Part shown: in pieces, positions 28,955 to 39,705 of the stretch
Numbering within the stretch: position 1 is the first letter of the stretch
Layout: every line of letters begins with the position of its first letter
Origin: Gemmatimonas sp.
Lineage (GTDB): Bacteria; Gemmatimonadota; Gemmatimonadetes; Longimicrobiales; Longimicrobiaceae
Length of the DNA stretch: 64,000 nt
Direction of reading: 5' to 3'
Assembly: GCA_009380025.1 (NCBI GenBank)
Contig: WHSP01000005.1
Span: forward strand, 1-64,000
Translations under genes and position numbers: made by a program
The notes under the pieces: generated by a model
Told to the model about the DNA's origin: nothing
What the model saw: only the letters and a program-made list of their open reading frames with translations
Database searches by the model: none

Positions 28955-29908
28955 TCAGAACTCCCCGACGAAACCGATCTCGGGTCTGAGCTCGTAGCCG
29001 AGCTCTCGCCGCACGGTTTGCTGCGCGAGGCTGATCAATGCCCGCACGTCCAGCGCGGTCGCTCCCCCGAGGTTCACGATGATATTGGCGTGCTTGTGGA
29101 AGATCTGGGCGTTCCCATGGATGTGCCCCTTCAATCCGCACTGGTCGACGAGCCGTCCAGCACCAACGCCCTCGATCTTCTGGAAGATCGACCCCGCACT
29201 CGGATAGAGCCACAGGTCCGGATGACGGTCGTCCCGCCACTCCAGGTTCTCCCGAATCGTGGTACGCAACGATTCAGTCGGCTCCGGCTCGAGCCGGAAG
29301 GTGACGTTGAGAACGACATCCGGGCGGTCATGAAGGATGCTGTAGTCGTACCCGAACCGGAAGTAGTCGCAGTCCACCGTCCGAACCTCGCCCTCGGCGG
29401 TGAGGATTTCGGCCGAATCGACCACCTCTTCGACGAAGACGGTCCGTTCCCGTTCCGGCGGTGGTGAAAGAAAATGTAGGTTCTGCCAGATCGCCCCGCC
29501 CACGGTGCTCGGAATTCCCACGTAATGGTGGAGGCCGCCCAATCCTCGGGCTGCCGTCGCCTGAATGAGATCGTGGTAGACCGAAACCCCGGCCCCGGCT
29601 CGAACCCTCCCGCCCTCCAGGAACTCGATGCCACCCACTCGGTTTCGAATGACCAGCCCACGGAATCCGCCGTCCCCGATGAGAATGTTCGCCCCGACAC
29701 CGAGCAGGAAGTGCGGAATCTCCTCCTCTCGAACCAGCCGCAGCGCCCGCACCAGCTCTTCCTCCGAGTGCGGCTCGAAGAAATAGTCGGCGCTACCGCC
29801 AATGCGGAAGGTTGTGAAGGGCGCCAGCTCGACATCTTCGCGGACTCGGCCGGAGCCCAGCGCCTCCGAAAGGAGCCGGCCGATTCGGTCTTCGGTTTTC
29901 GTGGTCAC
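28955..29908 (-). CDS. murB: UDP-N-acetylmuramate dehydrogenase
   Basis: TTFRIGGSADYFFEP, LGVGANILIGDGGFRG, PSAGSIFQK motifs. Confidence 0.95.
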   Translation of the reverse strand: MTTKTEDRIGRLLSEALGSGRVREDVELAPFTTFRIGGSADYFFEPHSEEELVRALRLVREEEIPHFLLGVGANILIGDGGFRGLVIRNRVGGIEFLEGGRVRAGAGVSVYHDLIQATAARGLGGLHHYVGIPSTVGGAIWQNLHFLSPPPERERTVFVEEVVDSAEILTAEGEVRTVDCDYFRFGYDYSILHDRPDVVLNVTFRLEPEPTESLRTTIRENLEWRDDRHPDLWLYPSAGSIFQKIEGVGAGRLVDQCGLKGHIHGNAQIFHKHANIIVNLGGATALDVRALISLAQQTVRRELGYELRPEIGFVGEF

Positions 29909-30083
29909 GACGGGCCTTGAGATCAACGTAAGGTGACTTCGCTGAGCGGGTGCAAGCCGAGTGCCGGTTTTGTCTTGCACGGCCTGCTTGCTGGGTAGGC
30001 CTGAGGCATGGAACTTGAACCCCCTGTGAACGCAGGTTGCGAAGGGCAAATAGTGATATGACAATAACTTACAGAACGACATC

Positions 30084-31229
30084 ATGACGGATACACAGGG
30101 GAATCGATCCCCGATCAGGATAGGAAGAAGTCAAGCTGCGACGCTGGCGATCGCCGGGGTCCTTGGCGCTGGCTGGGTGGGCGGCACGGTGGCGGGGATG
30201 GCCAGATACGACTCGACCACCGGCGTGTCGCCCTTCACGGCGGTCAATATCGAGGCCGCCGAACTGGCCAGCTCGGAGTGGGATCTGCCCAATCTGGACC
30301 ACGAACGGGTTGACTACTGGGTCGAGCAATTCACAACGGAAAAGCGAGAGGACTTCACGAATTTTCTCCACCGCAGCGGGCGTTACGTGCCGATGATCTC
30401 GGCGAAGCTCGAGGAGCGCGGAATGCCGCAGGACCTGGTCTACCTGGCGATGATAGAGTCCGGGTTCAACGCCAGCGCCTACTCGCGCGCGGACGCTTCT
30501 GGGCTTTGGCAGTTCATCGAAGAAACGGGGCGACGATATGGCCTCGAGATCAACAGTGCGATCGACGAGCGAAATGATCCGGTCAAGTCGACAGATGCTG
30601 CGCTCGACTACCTGACGTATCTTCACGATCGTTTCGATTCGTGGTATCTCGCGGCGGCGGCGTACAACACGGGGGAGAACCGCGTTGCGCGGATCATGCG
30701 AGAGGAGACGGGGTCCGAGCGTGGAGACGAGGAATCGTACTACCAGATTTGGGATCAGCTACCGAAAGAGACGCGAGACTACGTTCCATTGATGATCGCC
30801 GCCGCTCGGATCTCGAAGGAGCCCGAGATGTACGGGTTCGGTGACGTGGAAATCGAGCCTGCCCTCTCCTACGAGGAGGTCGTTGTCGATCCGGCGACCC
30901 CGCTGGGGGCGGTTGCGCAGGCTGCAGGGACGACCCTGGACGCAATCCAGGATCTCAATCCGCACTTCAAATTGGAGCGTACGCGGGACGACCGCCGCCA
31001 GCCGGTGCGCCTACCGAGCGGCGCGCGCACCGCGTTCCTCGTGAATTGGCCGACCGTCCGGGATCAGGAAACTGTCGCTGTCCAGAAGTACCGCGTTCGC
31101 GCGGGTGATTCGCTGCTCGCCATCGCAAGGCGCCATGGTGTAACCGTGGACGCAATCCAGGAGGCGAACAGCCTCCGGGGGACTCGTATTCTCGCGGGTC
31201 AAACTCTGGAGATCCCGACGCGCGGATGA
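30084..31229 (+). CDS. Membrane-bound lytic murein transglycosylase with LysM domain (MltD-like)
   Basis: LVYLAMIESGFNASAYSRADASGLWQFI; C-terminal YRVRAGDSLLAIARRHGVTVDAIQEAN LysM. Confidence 0.93.
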   Translation: MTDTQGNRSPIRIGRSQAATLAIAGVLGAGWVGGTVAGMARYDSTTGVSPFTAVNIEAAELASSEWDLPNLDHERVDYWVEQFTTEKREDFTNFLHRSGRYVPMISAKLEERGMPQDLVYLAMIESGFNASAYSRADASGLWQFIEETGRRYGLEINSAIDERNDPVKSTDAALDYLTYLHDRFDSWYLAAAAYNTGENRVARIMREETGSERGDEESYYQIWDQLPKETRDYVPLMIAAARISKEPEMYGFGDVEIEPALSYEEVVVDPATPLGAVAQAAGTTLDAIQDLNPHFKLERTRDDRRQPVRLPSGARTAFLVNWPTVRDQETVAVQKYRVRAGDSLLAIARRHGVTVDAIQEANSLRGTRILAGQTLEIPTRG

Positions 31230-31234
31230 GAGCC

Positions 31235-31345
31235 CCTAATGAATCGCACAGCTCTTCGTGGGAAGGATGCTTCCTTCGGGCGCACGTTTCCTCGGGCGCG
31301 GTCCGTCGCGTCCCTCGACTTGCACGATTGCTCGTCGGCCTTCTC
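31235..31345 (-). repeat. MITE-like repeat variant (copy D)
   Basis: Reverse complement contains GAAGGCCGACGAGCAATCGTGCAAGTCGAGG and GAGCTGTGCGATTCATTA, diverged from the 50.4/51.7 kb copies. Confidence 0.6.
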
Positions 31346-31404
31346 TGAATCCCGTCTATCGACGCCTTCGGGGGACCAGGAAGGGCGGGGGGAACCGGAC
31401 CGGA

Positions 31405-31431
31405 AAGAGCCGTCCCCTTTGGACGGCTCTT
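31405..31431 (-). terminator. Terminator hairpin downstream of csp
   Basis: AAGAGCCGTCC / GGACGGCTCTT perfect 11-bp arms. Confidence 0.7.
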
Positions 31432-31470
31432 CTCATACAGCGAAACCACCTGGAACTTAGGGTGGGTCGT

Positions 31471-31683
31471 TCAGGCGCCGACGCGAGCGACGTTTTCGGC
31501 GGCTGGGCCTTTCTCACCCTGGACGAGGTCGAACTCGACCTCTTCGCCCTCGGCCAGAGTCTTGAAGCCGCTTCCGATGATGGCCGAGTAGTGCACGAAG
31601 CAGTCTCGATCGCCGTCGGTCGGGGTGATGAAGCCAAATCCCTTGGCATCATTAAACCACTTCACCGTTCCGGTGGTCCGCAT
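31471..31683 (-). CDS. Cold shock protein
   Basis: [35 protein letters not shown]. Confidence 0.96.
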   Translation of the reverse strand: MRTTGTVKWFNDAKGFGFITPTDGDRDCFVHYSAIIGSGFKTLAEGEEVEFDLVQGEKGPAAENVARVGA

Positions 31684-32109
31684 GAGGTACTCCTGTTCTG
31701 CTGATTGAGCCGTACAATACGGCATGACGCGCGTGGGCCCCGATGCCCCCCACGTTGGGCAAAGACAGACTCGCTCTCGCGATTAGATGCGCTGGATGCG
31801 GCTTCGGGTACTGACCTGCGGCTGTAAGTGAGGCGCTGGGCCTGCGGACGTGGCGGTCATCTTCGTTCAGCTCGCGAACCCCGTAGGGGGCAAGCCATCT
31901 CCTTCCTAATGCGGAAAGTCGGCGTCAAGCTACACGCCGCTCCGGCCGGTGTCAAGACTTTTGTGACTTTTCCGAGGGCGGCTCCGAATCCGGCGAGTCG
32001 CCATCCTGAAACGAGGAGTCGGCGCCGGGACCGAAGCCCGGGCGACGGACAATCGCGTGCAAAAGCGAGGGTAAAAGGACCGGATGCAGACCTACCTCGA
32101 GTCGAGGCG

Positions 32110-33393
32110 TCAGTTGGACTCGACGACCATGGCGAAACCCATGGCTCCGGCCGCACATACGGTAATGAGACCGAACTGGTCCCCCCTGCGTCTCAGTTCG
32201 TTCAGGAGGGTGAGGGTGATACGCCCGCCGGTGGCGCCGAAGGGGTGCCCAATGGCGATCGAGCCTCCCGTGACGTTGATCCGATCTTCGGGGGGAAGTC
32301 CGATCGGGTCACTGCGGCCGAGGCGTTCCGTGGCGACGGACCTGGAATCGAACCACTGCATGTTAGAGAGGACCTGGGCGGCGAACGCCTCGTGCATGTC
32401 CATCAGGTCGATCTCTTTCATGGTCAGCTCGGCCCGATCGAGGGCGACCGGAGCGGCGAAGACGGGTCCCTGGAGAAGTTGATCCGCCGGCGAAAGGGAA
32501 GCGTAGGCATAGGAGCGGATGAAGCCGAGAGGCTGGTAGCCAAGGGCTTCGGCCTTCTCGTCGCTCATCAGGAGGATCGCAGACGCCCCGTCGGAGAGCG
32601 GCGATGCGTTTCCGGCCGTGACCGTTCCATAACGTCGATCGAAGACGGGCTTGAGCTTCGCGAGTTGCTCCAAAGAACTATCGGGCCGGATGCCGTTGTC
32701 GCGTGTCACGGCGACGCCGTCGATGAAAACGGGTGCGATCTCGCGGCTGAGCCGACCATCCTCGGTGGCCGCCCAGGCGAGTTGATGCGAGCGAAGCGCC
32801 CAGCGGTCTTGTTCTTCCCGCGAAATCCCGTTCTCCTGTGCCATTCTCTCCGCCGACTGCCCCATCGTGAGCCCTGTGGTCGGCTCGGCGATCGCCGGGG
32901 TGATCGGCTTCAAATGCATTGGCCGGATCCCGCGGAACGCCTTCAGCCGTTCAGGTAGGGTCCGGGCGCGGGAAGCTGCGACGAGAGCGTCGCGCATCTG
33001 ATCGGAGAGGAGGATGGGTACGTCCGTCAGGGACTCGGCCCCGCCCGCGATCACTACGTCCGCGTGTCCGAGAGCGATCTGTTCCGCGGCCGAGGTGATG
33101 GCCTGGTTCGCCGAGGCACATGCCCGGCCGACAACGAAGGCAGGCACGGTGGCGGGAATCCCCGAGCCGAGACCGACCTCCCGGGCGATGTTCGGCTCCT
33201 CGACGGACTGCACCACTGTGCCGTACACAAGATGGTCGATCTCTCCCACGTCCAGGTTCGTGCGACTGATCAACTCCCGCACGGCGACCTTACCGAGCTC
33301 GACTGCGCTCAGGCTCTTGAAGTCGGTGTTCGCCTTGGCGAAGGCTGTTCGACACCCGTCGACGATCGCAACCCTCTTCCCGATCCTCTTCAT
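32110..33393 (-). CDS. Thiolase (acetyl-CoA C-acyltransferase, FadI-like)
   Basis: GRACASANQAITSAAEQI, NVTGGSIAIGHPFGATGGRI, CAAGAMGFAMVVE. Confidence 0.92.
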   Translation of the reverse strand: MKRIGKRVAIVDGCRTAFAKANTDFKSLSAVELGKVAVRELISRTNLDVGEIDHLVYGTVVQSVEEPNIAREVGLGSGIPATVPAFVVGRACASANQAITSAAEQIALGHADVVIAGGAESLTDVPILLSDQMRDALVAASRARTLPERLKAFRGIRPMHLKPITPAIAEPTTGLTMGQSAERMAQENGISREEQDRWALRSHQLAWAATEDGRLSREIAPVFIDGVAVTRDNGIRPDSSLEQLAKLKPVFDRRYGTVTAGNASPLSDGASAILLMSDEKAEALGYQPLGFIRSYAYASLSPADQLLQGPVFAAPVALDRAELTMKEIDLMDMHEAFAAQVLSNMQWFDSRSVATERLGRSDPIGLPPEDRINVTGGSIAIGHPFGATGGRITLTLLNELRRRGDQFGLITVCAAGAMGFAMVVESN

Positions 33394-33601
33394 CGATCCT
33401 CTGGCGCTGAGTCCAATACGCTCGGCCAACCTCGGTTTCCTCGGCCGCAGCGAGCACGAGGCCAGGGCAGGCTACTCGCTCGATTCCGATCGATCCAGCC
33501 ACTGCGAGGCCCGCAAGAGTGCCGCCATTCGAAGGGTGCCGGTTCGCGCCGGAGCACTGGTTGGGTAGCAACGCGCGGGCGGCGATCGCCCGAGATCGAG
33601 A

Positions 33602-34225
33602 TTAACCTCTCTGCATGGGGTATCGAAGCACCTCCTCCCACAAGTCTCGTCCCTCGATCCGAGGTTCGAGTGCGACGAGCTGAACGGTCTGACTCTGCTC
33701 GAAGTCGGCTGCGAGCGCCCGCGTCGTCGATCGCACCACGATCTCGTCATCATCCAGCGGAAGTTGGAAAGGCTGAAACGCTCCGTCGAATTCTCTCTCA
33801 GCCACCAGCGCGCTTCGCTCGAGTCCTTCGATCCGAGCACAGTAGCATTCGATCGACACGACGAGGCGTGCATCTCGGTTGTGGACTCGGAAGACCCTGC
33901 AGCGCCGCCCATCGATCTCCACGGGCGATTCGTCGCATTCGATCTCGAGGTCGCCAAGCAAGGAGCGCACCTGCTCCGGCCGGGGGTTCTGTGCGGCAAC
34001 ATCAACACGATATAGCTGGCGGTTCATCCGGTCGACTCGGAAACGGCCATCGAGTCCGGGAGCGAAGACGAACGTCGACCCACCAATGGAGGTAACGACG
34101 TATTGATCCGTGACGAACTGGGTCTGATGCACCGCAGCTCCGTGTGACTTTAGAGCGCTCCGGATCGTAAAGTCGCCCGCCCGGCTCGCGTCGTCGTGGA
34201 TCGAGGAGTGGAGGAGTCGAGGCAT
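33602..34225 (-). CDS. Hypothetical protein
   Basis: ORF in an otherwise uncovered region with coding-like composition; no family recognised. Confidence 0.55.
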   Translation of the reverse strand: MPRLLHSSIHDDASRAGDFTIRSALKSHGAAVHQTQFVTDQYVVTSIGGSTFVFAPGLDGRFRVDRMNRQLYRVDVAAQNPRPEQVRSLLGDLEIECDESPVEIDGRRCRVFRVHNRDARLVVSIECYCARIEGLERSALVAEREFDGAFQPFQLPLDDDEIVVRSTTRALAADFEQSQTVQLVALEPRIEGRDLWEEVLRYPMQRG

Positions 34226-34406
34226 GGTCGAAGTCCTTCGGCGTGACGGGAGGCCACCGGTCACGGGATGTACGTCGGAAGAGAGGCTGCGGGAGGCGGT
34301 GGCTCGATCTGAAGGCGGAGGATTGCCGCCGAGCCGGAAAGGTAGCCCGGTCAGGGTGAGGAACAACACGAAGAACGGGCGGGCACCGTCACGAGGCGGA
34401 TTTCGT

Positions 34407-34835
34407 CTACCTCGTCACTTCTTTGGCAGATACGAGGGCGTCCCAGGGAACGAGAGCGCAACGGGTCCGGGCAGGGAAGCGAGCGACCCCTGCCAGAGCT
34501 CGTAGATCGCCGAGCAGAGCGTCGGAAGCTGCGGCTCGGTCGCCTCGGAGCAGCTGAACGAAGCGCTCGTGCAGCGTTGCGGCATCGGCGAGGGTCAGTC
34601 CTTCGATCAGTTGCGCCATCATCGACGCTGCTGCCTGCGAGATCGAGCACCCGTGGCCCTGGAAGCGGGCGGTCACGATCCGATCCCCGTCGAGCTGGAG
34701 CTGGAGACGGATTTCGTCACCGCAGACGGGGTTCGTTCCGCACCCCTCGAGGTCCGGTGACTCGATCGCCCCTCGCTTCCGGGAGTTGCGATAGTGCTGA
34801 AGGATGAGTTCTTGGTGGAGCGAGGAGCTGGCCAT
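34407..34835 (-). CDS. sufU: SUF-system scaffold/sulfur-transfer protein SufU-like
   Basis: LILQHYRNSRKRGAI, CGTNPVCGDEI, FQGHGCSISQAAASMMAQLIEG, final Cys RTRCALVPW. Confidence 0.92.
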   Translation of the reverse strand: MASSSLHQELILQHYRNSRKRGAIESPDLEGCGTNPVCGDEIRLQLQLDGDRIVTARFQGHGCSISQAAASMMAQLIEGLTLADAATLHERFVQLLRGDRAAASDALLGDLRALAGVARFPARTRCALVPWDALVSAKEVTR

Positions 34836-34840
34836 GGACG

Positions 34841-35122
34841 TTAGAGCTTCCAGCGGCTGTACAGGCGCCTCCTCAACCTCAGCCATTTCCGCCCAAGTGG
34901 ACCACTCTCCCAGAGCCTCTGCTCGGCCTGAATGCGTTCCCAATCCACCTTCCGCCTCGGATGCCAGAGCGAGAGAACGAAGAGGATTCCGGCCACCAGA
35001 TTTCCAAAGCCTCCGATCATTGCCAGGAGCTGCGAACCGGTCTCCAGAGAGAGCAGGATGGCGGCCGCGCTTCCGATGAAAACCGCGAGAGCGATGTATA
35101 GATAGCCGGGACTCCAACGCAT
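34841..35122 (-). CDS. Small membrane protein
   Basis: Two predicted TM segments, co-oriented within the suf cluster. Confidence 0.6.
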   Translation of the reverse strand: MRWSPGYLYIALAVFIGSAAAILLSLETGSQLLAMIGGFGNLVAGILFVLSLWHPRRKVDWERIQAEQRLWESGPLGRKWLRLRRRLYSRWKL

Positions 35123-35338
35123 TGGATCAATGGCCTGGTGGACGGAGTGTTACGCACTGTGACGACCGACGACGCAAAACCCCAGGAGCGCAAGATTCGG
35201 GGGAGTGCGTCGGGTTCGTCGCAAAAAGGGCGGTTCACGTCATCGGAGTCCACGATGTCCGGGTCGATAGAAAAGCAAAGCGCGAGTGCCGGCTTCACCC
35301 CCGGACTCGCGCTCGACAAAAGGTGGAACCGAACTTCC

Positions 35339-35653
35339 TCAGTTTACGTCGACGAGGATGTCCTCGCCATCTACGCGACAATCGTAGACCGGGATCGGGC
35401 GCGTGGCGGGAAGGGCGATCGCTTCCCCTGTTCGGATGTCGAACCGGGCACCGTGCCACTCGCAAGTAATCGAGCAGTCGTCCGGATCGACCTCCCCATC
35501 CGAGAGAGGGAACTCGCGGTGAGAGCAGTTGTTGGCGAAAGCATAGACTTCGTCCCCGACCCTTGCGAGGCAGACACGCTTGCCATCGGCCTGTACCGCC
35601 AGAACTTCCCCATCTCCGATTTCATCGAGCGCCGCAACCTTCACGAACGCCAT
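35339..35653 (-). CDS. Non-heme Rieske [2Fe-2S] ferredoxin
   Basis: NNCSHREFPLSDGEV...CEWHGARFD Rieske motifs. Confidence 0.92.
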   Translation of the reverse strand: MAFVKVAALDEIGDGEVLAVQADGKRVCLARVGDEVYAFANNCSHREFPLSDGEVDPDDCSITCEWHGARFDIRTGEAIALPATRPIPVYDCRVDGEDILVDVN

Positions 35654-35705
35654 CTCCGGCCTCCTGCGATGCCTCGGCCGGACCGGAACGAGTTCCCGCC
35701 AGCCC

Positions 35706-37061
35706 TCATCGCTCCTGCCGTGTCGCGTAGAGCTTTGCTTCGATTGCGCGAATGAGCTCCTGTCGCACCCCGTCGAGCTCGAGCTGTTCGAGCACTTCGC
35801 CAAAAAAGCCAGAGATCACGAGTCGCATTGCCTCGATGTACCGAATTCCCCGACTCTGGAGATAGAAGAGCTCTTCCTCGTCGAGCTGGCCCGCGGTGGC
35901 AGCATGCGAACAACGGACATCGTCTGCAGCGATCTCCAGGTTCGGCAGCGAATCCGCGCGTGCGCCTGGGGAGAGGATCAGGTTCCGATTGGTCTGATAG
36001 GCATTCGTCCGCTGCGCCTTCGGATGCACCCGGATCAGGCCACGGAAGACCGACCGACCCTTGTCCATCAACGCCCCTTTGAACAACAGATTGCTCGACG
36101 CGTGCGGAGCGATGTGGTCCTGGAGCGTCTCGTGATCGAGATGCTGGGTACCTTCGGCAATGTAGAGGCCCAGCATATCGGCATGGGCGCCGGGTGCCTG
36201 CAGGCTGCACTGGATGTCGGCGCGGGTGACGTCCGAGCCGAGCGCGACGTAGACCGTGGTGATCTGCGCATCACGACCCGGCACCAGTCGATCGGTCGTG
36301 AGATGCCGGACGCCGCGACCAAAGCGCTGTAGCGCTACGTACGTGACCTTGGCTCCCTCCCCCGCGACGATCTCGGTGGCGCCGTTGGAGTAGGTTGGCG
36401 CGTGGAAGTCTCCCGATGCCAGCTCATCCACCAGGGCGACTTCCGCAAACTCCTCCGCGACGACGAGCGTGCGGCCGAACAGCGAGCTCGAGACTTCGTC
36501 GATCCATCGGAAGGACCGGATCGGAAGGGCGACTCGCACGTGGGCCGGAACGTACAGGAAGGTGCCACCGGTCCAGAAGGCTGTGTTCTGCGCTGCGAAC
36601 TTGCCTTCTCCAGGCCCGGCTGCGGTGGCGAGATGCCGCTGGACGAGCTCTGGATGCTCCCGAACCGCCTGCTCGAGACTGGTGAAGATCACACCCTGGC
36701 TCGTCGGCTCCTCGGACAGCTCCCGCTGAACGACGGACGCCCCCACCTGAACGATCTGCCCCGCGCTTTCGCCGCCGGCTCCGATGAGCCTGGAGAGCTC
36801 CGCTGGAAGCTGGTCCGCATCCGTGATCGCCGGTCGTTCTCCGCTCAGGCGGAGACTTCCGAGGTCGAGCAGTTCACGGATCGGGGTATACCGCCACTCC
36901 TCGGGGCGGGTATCAGGCATCGGGGTCTCGGCGAAGACCCGGTACCCCTCCTTTCGCTGCGTTCGAAGCCACTCCGGCTCAACGCGCTGCGTGGACAGGA
37001 TCTCCACCTGATCGGCGGTGAAGGCCCCGACGTCCTCTAAAACATCTGCACTATCCGTCAC
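35706..37061 (-). CDS. sufD: Fe-S cluster assembly protein SufD
   Basis: SufBD core, FKGALMDKGRSVFRGLIRVHPKAQRTNAYQTNRNLILS; GTG start at 37061. Confidence 0.93.
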   Translation of the reverse strand: MTDSADVLEDVGAFTADQVEILSTQRVEPEWLRTQRKEGYRVFAETPMPDTRPEEWRYTPIRELLDLGSLRLSGERPAITDADQLPAELSRLIGAGGESAGQIVQVGASVVQRELSEEPTSQGVIFTSLEQAVREHPELVQRHLATAAGPGEGKFAAQNTAFWTGGTFLYVPAHVRVALPIRSFRWIDEVSSSLFGRTLVVAEEFAEVALVDELASGDFHAPTYSNGATEIVAGEGAKVTYVALQRFGRGVRHLTTDRLVPGRDAQITTVYVALGSDVTRADIQCSLQAPGAHADMLGLYIAEGTQHLDHETLQDHIAPHASSNLLFKGALMDKGRSVFRGLIRVHPKAQRTNAYQTNRNLILSPGARADSLPNLEIAADDVRCSHAATAGQLDEEELFYLQSRGIRYIEAMRLVISGFFGEVLEQLELDGVRQELIRAIEAKLYATRQER

Positions 37062-37165
37062 CGTTCCTCCTGAACGAAAATCAGGTCCCTCCCCGAACCC
37101 TGCGTGGCCCGAAGGTTCTCGGCGAAGTTGGTCGAATCCCGCGCACCGGTGATATGGCCCAACGA

Positions 37166-38575
37166 TCAGCCGACGCTGCCCTCCATCTCCAACTCGATGA
37201 GGCGGTTCAGCTCCACTGCGTACTCGAGCGGAAGCTCCTTGGCGATCGGCTCGATGAAGCCACGAACCACCATCGTCGCAGCCTCGTCTTCCGACAACCC
37301 ACGACTCATCAGGTAGAAGAGCTGCTCGTCGCCGATCTTCGAAACCGTGGCCTCGTGGCCGATGGAGGCGTCGGCTTCCTCGACCTCGATATAGGGATAC
37401 GTGTCCGTCCTCGCTTCTTCGTCGAGAAGCAGGGCATCGCACTCGACATTACTACGCGCGTGCTTCGCACCCGGGTCGACGCGGAGCAGACCGCGGTACG
37501 AGCTGCGTCCCGATCCCCTCGAGATCGACTTCGAGACGATCCGGCTCGACGTGTGCGGCGCCATGTGGATCGCCTTTCCACCCGCGTCCTGGTGCTGACC
37601 ATTGCCGGCGTAGGCGATGCTCAGAATCTCGCCCCTGGCTCCCTCGCCCATCAGGTAGACCGACGGGTACTTCATCGTCAGCTTCGACCCGAGGTTACCA
37701 TCGATCCATTCGTGCGACGCATCGCGGGCCACCGTCGCCCGCTGCGTGACCAGGTTGTAGACGTTGTGCGACCAGTTCTGGATCGTCGTATACCGGGATC
37801 GGGCGCCTTCCTTCACGATGATCTCGATTACGCCGGAGTGGAACGACTCCCGTGCGTACGATGGCGCCGTGCACCCTTCGATGTACTGCACCTCCGCGCC
37901 TTCCTCGACGATGATCAGCGTTCGCTCGAACTGCCCCATCGATTCGGCGTTGATCCGGAAGTATGCCTGAAGTGGCATGTCGAGCTTCACGCCTGCCGGC
38001 ACGTACACGAACGAGCCCCCCGACCAGACAGCCGTGTTGACCGCCGCGAAAAGATTGTCGCGGTACGGGACCACCGTGCCGAAGTACTCCCGGACGATGT
38101 CCTCGTGGTCACGCAGACCGTCGTCCATCCCCTTGAAGATCACCCCCTGCTTCTCCCACTCCTCCTTCAGGGAGTGGTACACCACTTCCGACTCGTACTG
38201 GGCTCCGACGCCCGCGAGAATCCTCCGCTCCTGATCGGGGATTCCGAGCCTCTCGAACGTGTTCTTGATCGTTTCAGGGACTTCGTCCCAGGTGCGGCCG
38301 ACCCCGTCCGACGGACGGATGTAGAAGTAGATGTCGTCGAAGTTGAGCCCCGACAAATCACCTCCCCACTTCGGCCACGGGCGAGCCAGCGCATGCTTCA
38401 GCGCCTTGAGCCGTGTCTTCAACATCCATTCGGGCTCGCCCTTCTGCTCGGACACCTGGCGGACGATCTCCTCGTCCAGCCCCTTCCGGGACTTGAACTT
38501 GTACTCGACCTCGTCACGAAAGCCGTACTTGTATTCGTCGAGCCCCAGCTGGGCGACAACGTCGTTCTGTGGCAT
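37166..38575 (-). CDS. sufB: Fe-S cluster assembly protein SufB
   Basis: [41 protein letters not shown]. Confidence 0.97.
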   Translation of the reverse strand: MPQNDVVAQLGLDEYKYGFRDEVEYKFKSRKGLDEEIVRQVSEQKGEPEWMLKTRLKALKHALARPWPKWGGDLSGLNFDDIYFYIRPSDGVGRTWDEVPETIKNTFERLGIPDQERRILAGVGAQYESEVVYHSLKEEWEKQGVIFKGMDDGLRDHEDIVREYFGTVVPYRDNLFAAVNTAVWSGGSFVYVPAGVKLDMPLQAYFRINAESMGQFERTLIIVEEGAEVQYIEGCTAPSYARESFHSGVIEIIVKEGARSRYTTIQNWSHNVYNLVTQRATVARDASHEWIDGNLGSKLTMKYPSVYLMGEGARGEILSIAYAGNGQHQDAGGKAIHMAPHTSSRIVSKSISRGSGRSSYRGLLRVDPGAKHARSNVECDALLLDEEARTDTYPYIEVEEADASIGHEATVSKIGDEQLFYLMSRGLSEDEAATMVVRGFIEPIAKELPLEYAVELNRLIELEMEGSVG

Positions 38576-38640
38576 GTGGACTCCTTGATGAGGGGCTATC
38601 AGCTACGGCGTTCAGTACCGAAATAGGCAAATCAGCCCAA

Positions 38641-39408
38641 TCAGGCGAGGCTCAATTCCTTCGCCCACTCGTATCCCTTCTCTTCGAGCGCCAGAGCGAG
38701 TTCCGGCCCGCCCGAGCGCACTACCCGGCCGGCGAGCATCACATGCACGAAATCGGGCGTGATGTAGTTCAGCATCCGCTGATAGTGCGTGATCAGCAGC
38801 ACGCTCATATCGTTCTGGTGCTCCTGCTTCACCTGGTTGATTCCCGCCGACACGATCTTCAGCGCATCGATGTCGAGACCGGAATCGGTCTCGTCCATGA
38901 CCGCGAGCGTCGGCTCGAGCATCGCCAGCTGAAGAATCTCGTTGCGCTTCTTCTCACCCCCAGAGAAGCCGTCGTTCACGGAGCGCTCCGCAAACGCCGG
39001 ATCCATCCCCAGCATTTCCATCTTCGAGATCAGCAGATCCTGAAAGTCGAAGATGTCGATATCCTCGTCCCGATGCGAGTTGAGGGAGGTCCTCAGGAAA
39101 TTGGCGATTGACACGCCGGGGATCTCGACCGGATACTGAAACGCCAGAAAGATCCCCGCACGAGCCCGATCGTCCGGCTCCATGTCGAGAATGCTCTCCC
39201 CACGGAAGAGGACGTCTCCTTCGGTCACTTCGTAGGCGGGATGCCCCGAAATTACCTTCGCGAGGGTACTCTTACCAGACCCATTTGGGCCCATGATGGC
39301 ATGGATCTCCCCCTCCTTCACTTCCAGATTCACGCCCCGGAGGATCTCCGTCCCATCCTCCGCTACCTCGGCGTGCAAATCGACGATCTTGACCAGCGGC
39401 TCGGCCAT
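38641..39408 (-). CDS. sufC: Fe-S cluster assembly ATPase SufC
   Basis: [34 protein letters not shown] signature [15 protein letters not shown]. Confidence 0.97.
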   Translation of the reverse strand: MAEPLVKIVDLHAEVAEDGTEILRGVNLEVKEGEIHAIMGPNGSGKSTLAKVISGHPAYEVTEGDVLFRGESILDMEPDDRARAGIFLAFQYPVEIPGVSIANFLRTSLNSHRDEDIDIFDFQDLLISKMEMLGMDPAFAERSVNDGFSGGEKKRNEILQLAMLEPTLAVMDETDSGLDIDALKIVSAGINQVKQEHQNDMSVLLITHYQRMLNYITPDFVHVMLAGRVVRSGGPELALALEEKGYEWAKELSLA

Positions 39409-39518
39409 TCAGTCCCTCCCGGGCGCCTCGCGACGCGGATAGTCCGGTGTCATCAACTTCCCGAGCCCGATTTCCGCGGCGAGAATTCACCTTGGAGAAA
39501 CGGGCTCGGCGCGTTGCC

Positions 39519-39537
39519 AAGAATGATTCTCCTTATC
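39519..39537 (-). promoter_or_regulatory. Fur-box-like operator upstream of sufC
   Basis: GATAAGGAGAATCATTCTT matches the classic Fur 19-mer GATAATGATAATCATTATC at 15/19. Confidence 0.6.
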
Positions 39538-39705
39538 AATCGAAAGGTAGGCTTCACGCTGAGGCATGTCAAGCCGAAGGTTGGCTGGGCAGAAGCATAT
39601 GCCGAACCCCTTTACGAGCGGGCGCGATGTCCGGATCTTGCGTCGACGAACGAGGGTAGATTCGGCTGCGAGGATCGTGCTCGCCGCCGTTCACAGGGAG
39701 GCACA

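Noticed and set aside
31684-31800. Cold-shock thermosensor element in the csp 5' region
   Set aside because: Hairpins such as GCCGTACAATACGGC are present, but no specific cspA-type element could be recognised by eye.
31828-32958. 376-aa plus-strand ORF opposite the thiolase
   Set aside because: Antisense shadow of a well-supported thiolase gene.
37154-38626. 490-aa plus-strand ORF opposite sufB
   Set aside because: Shadow ORF of a well-supported sufB; no recognisable domains.
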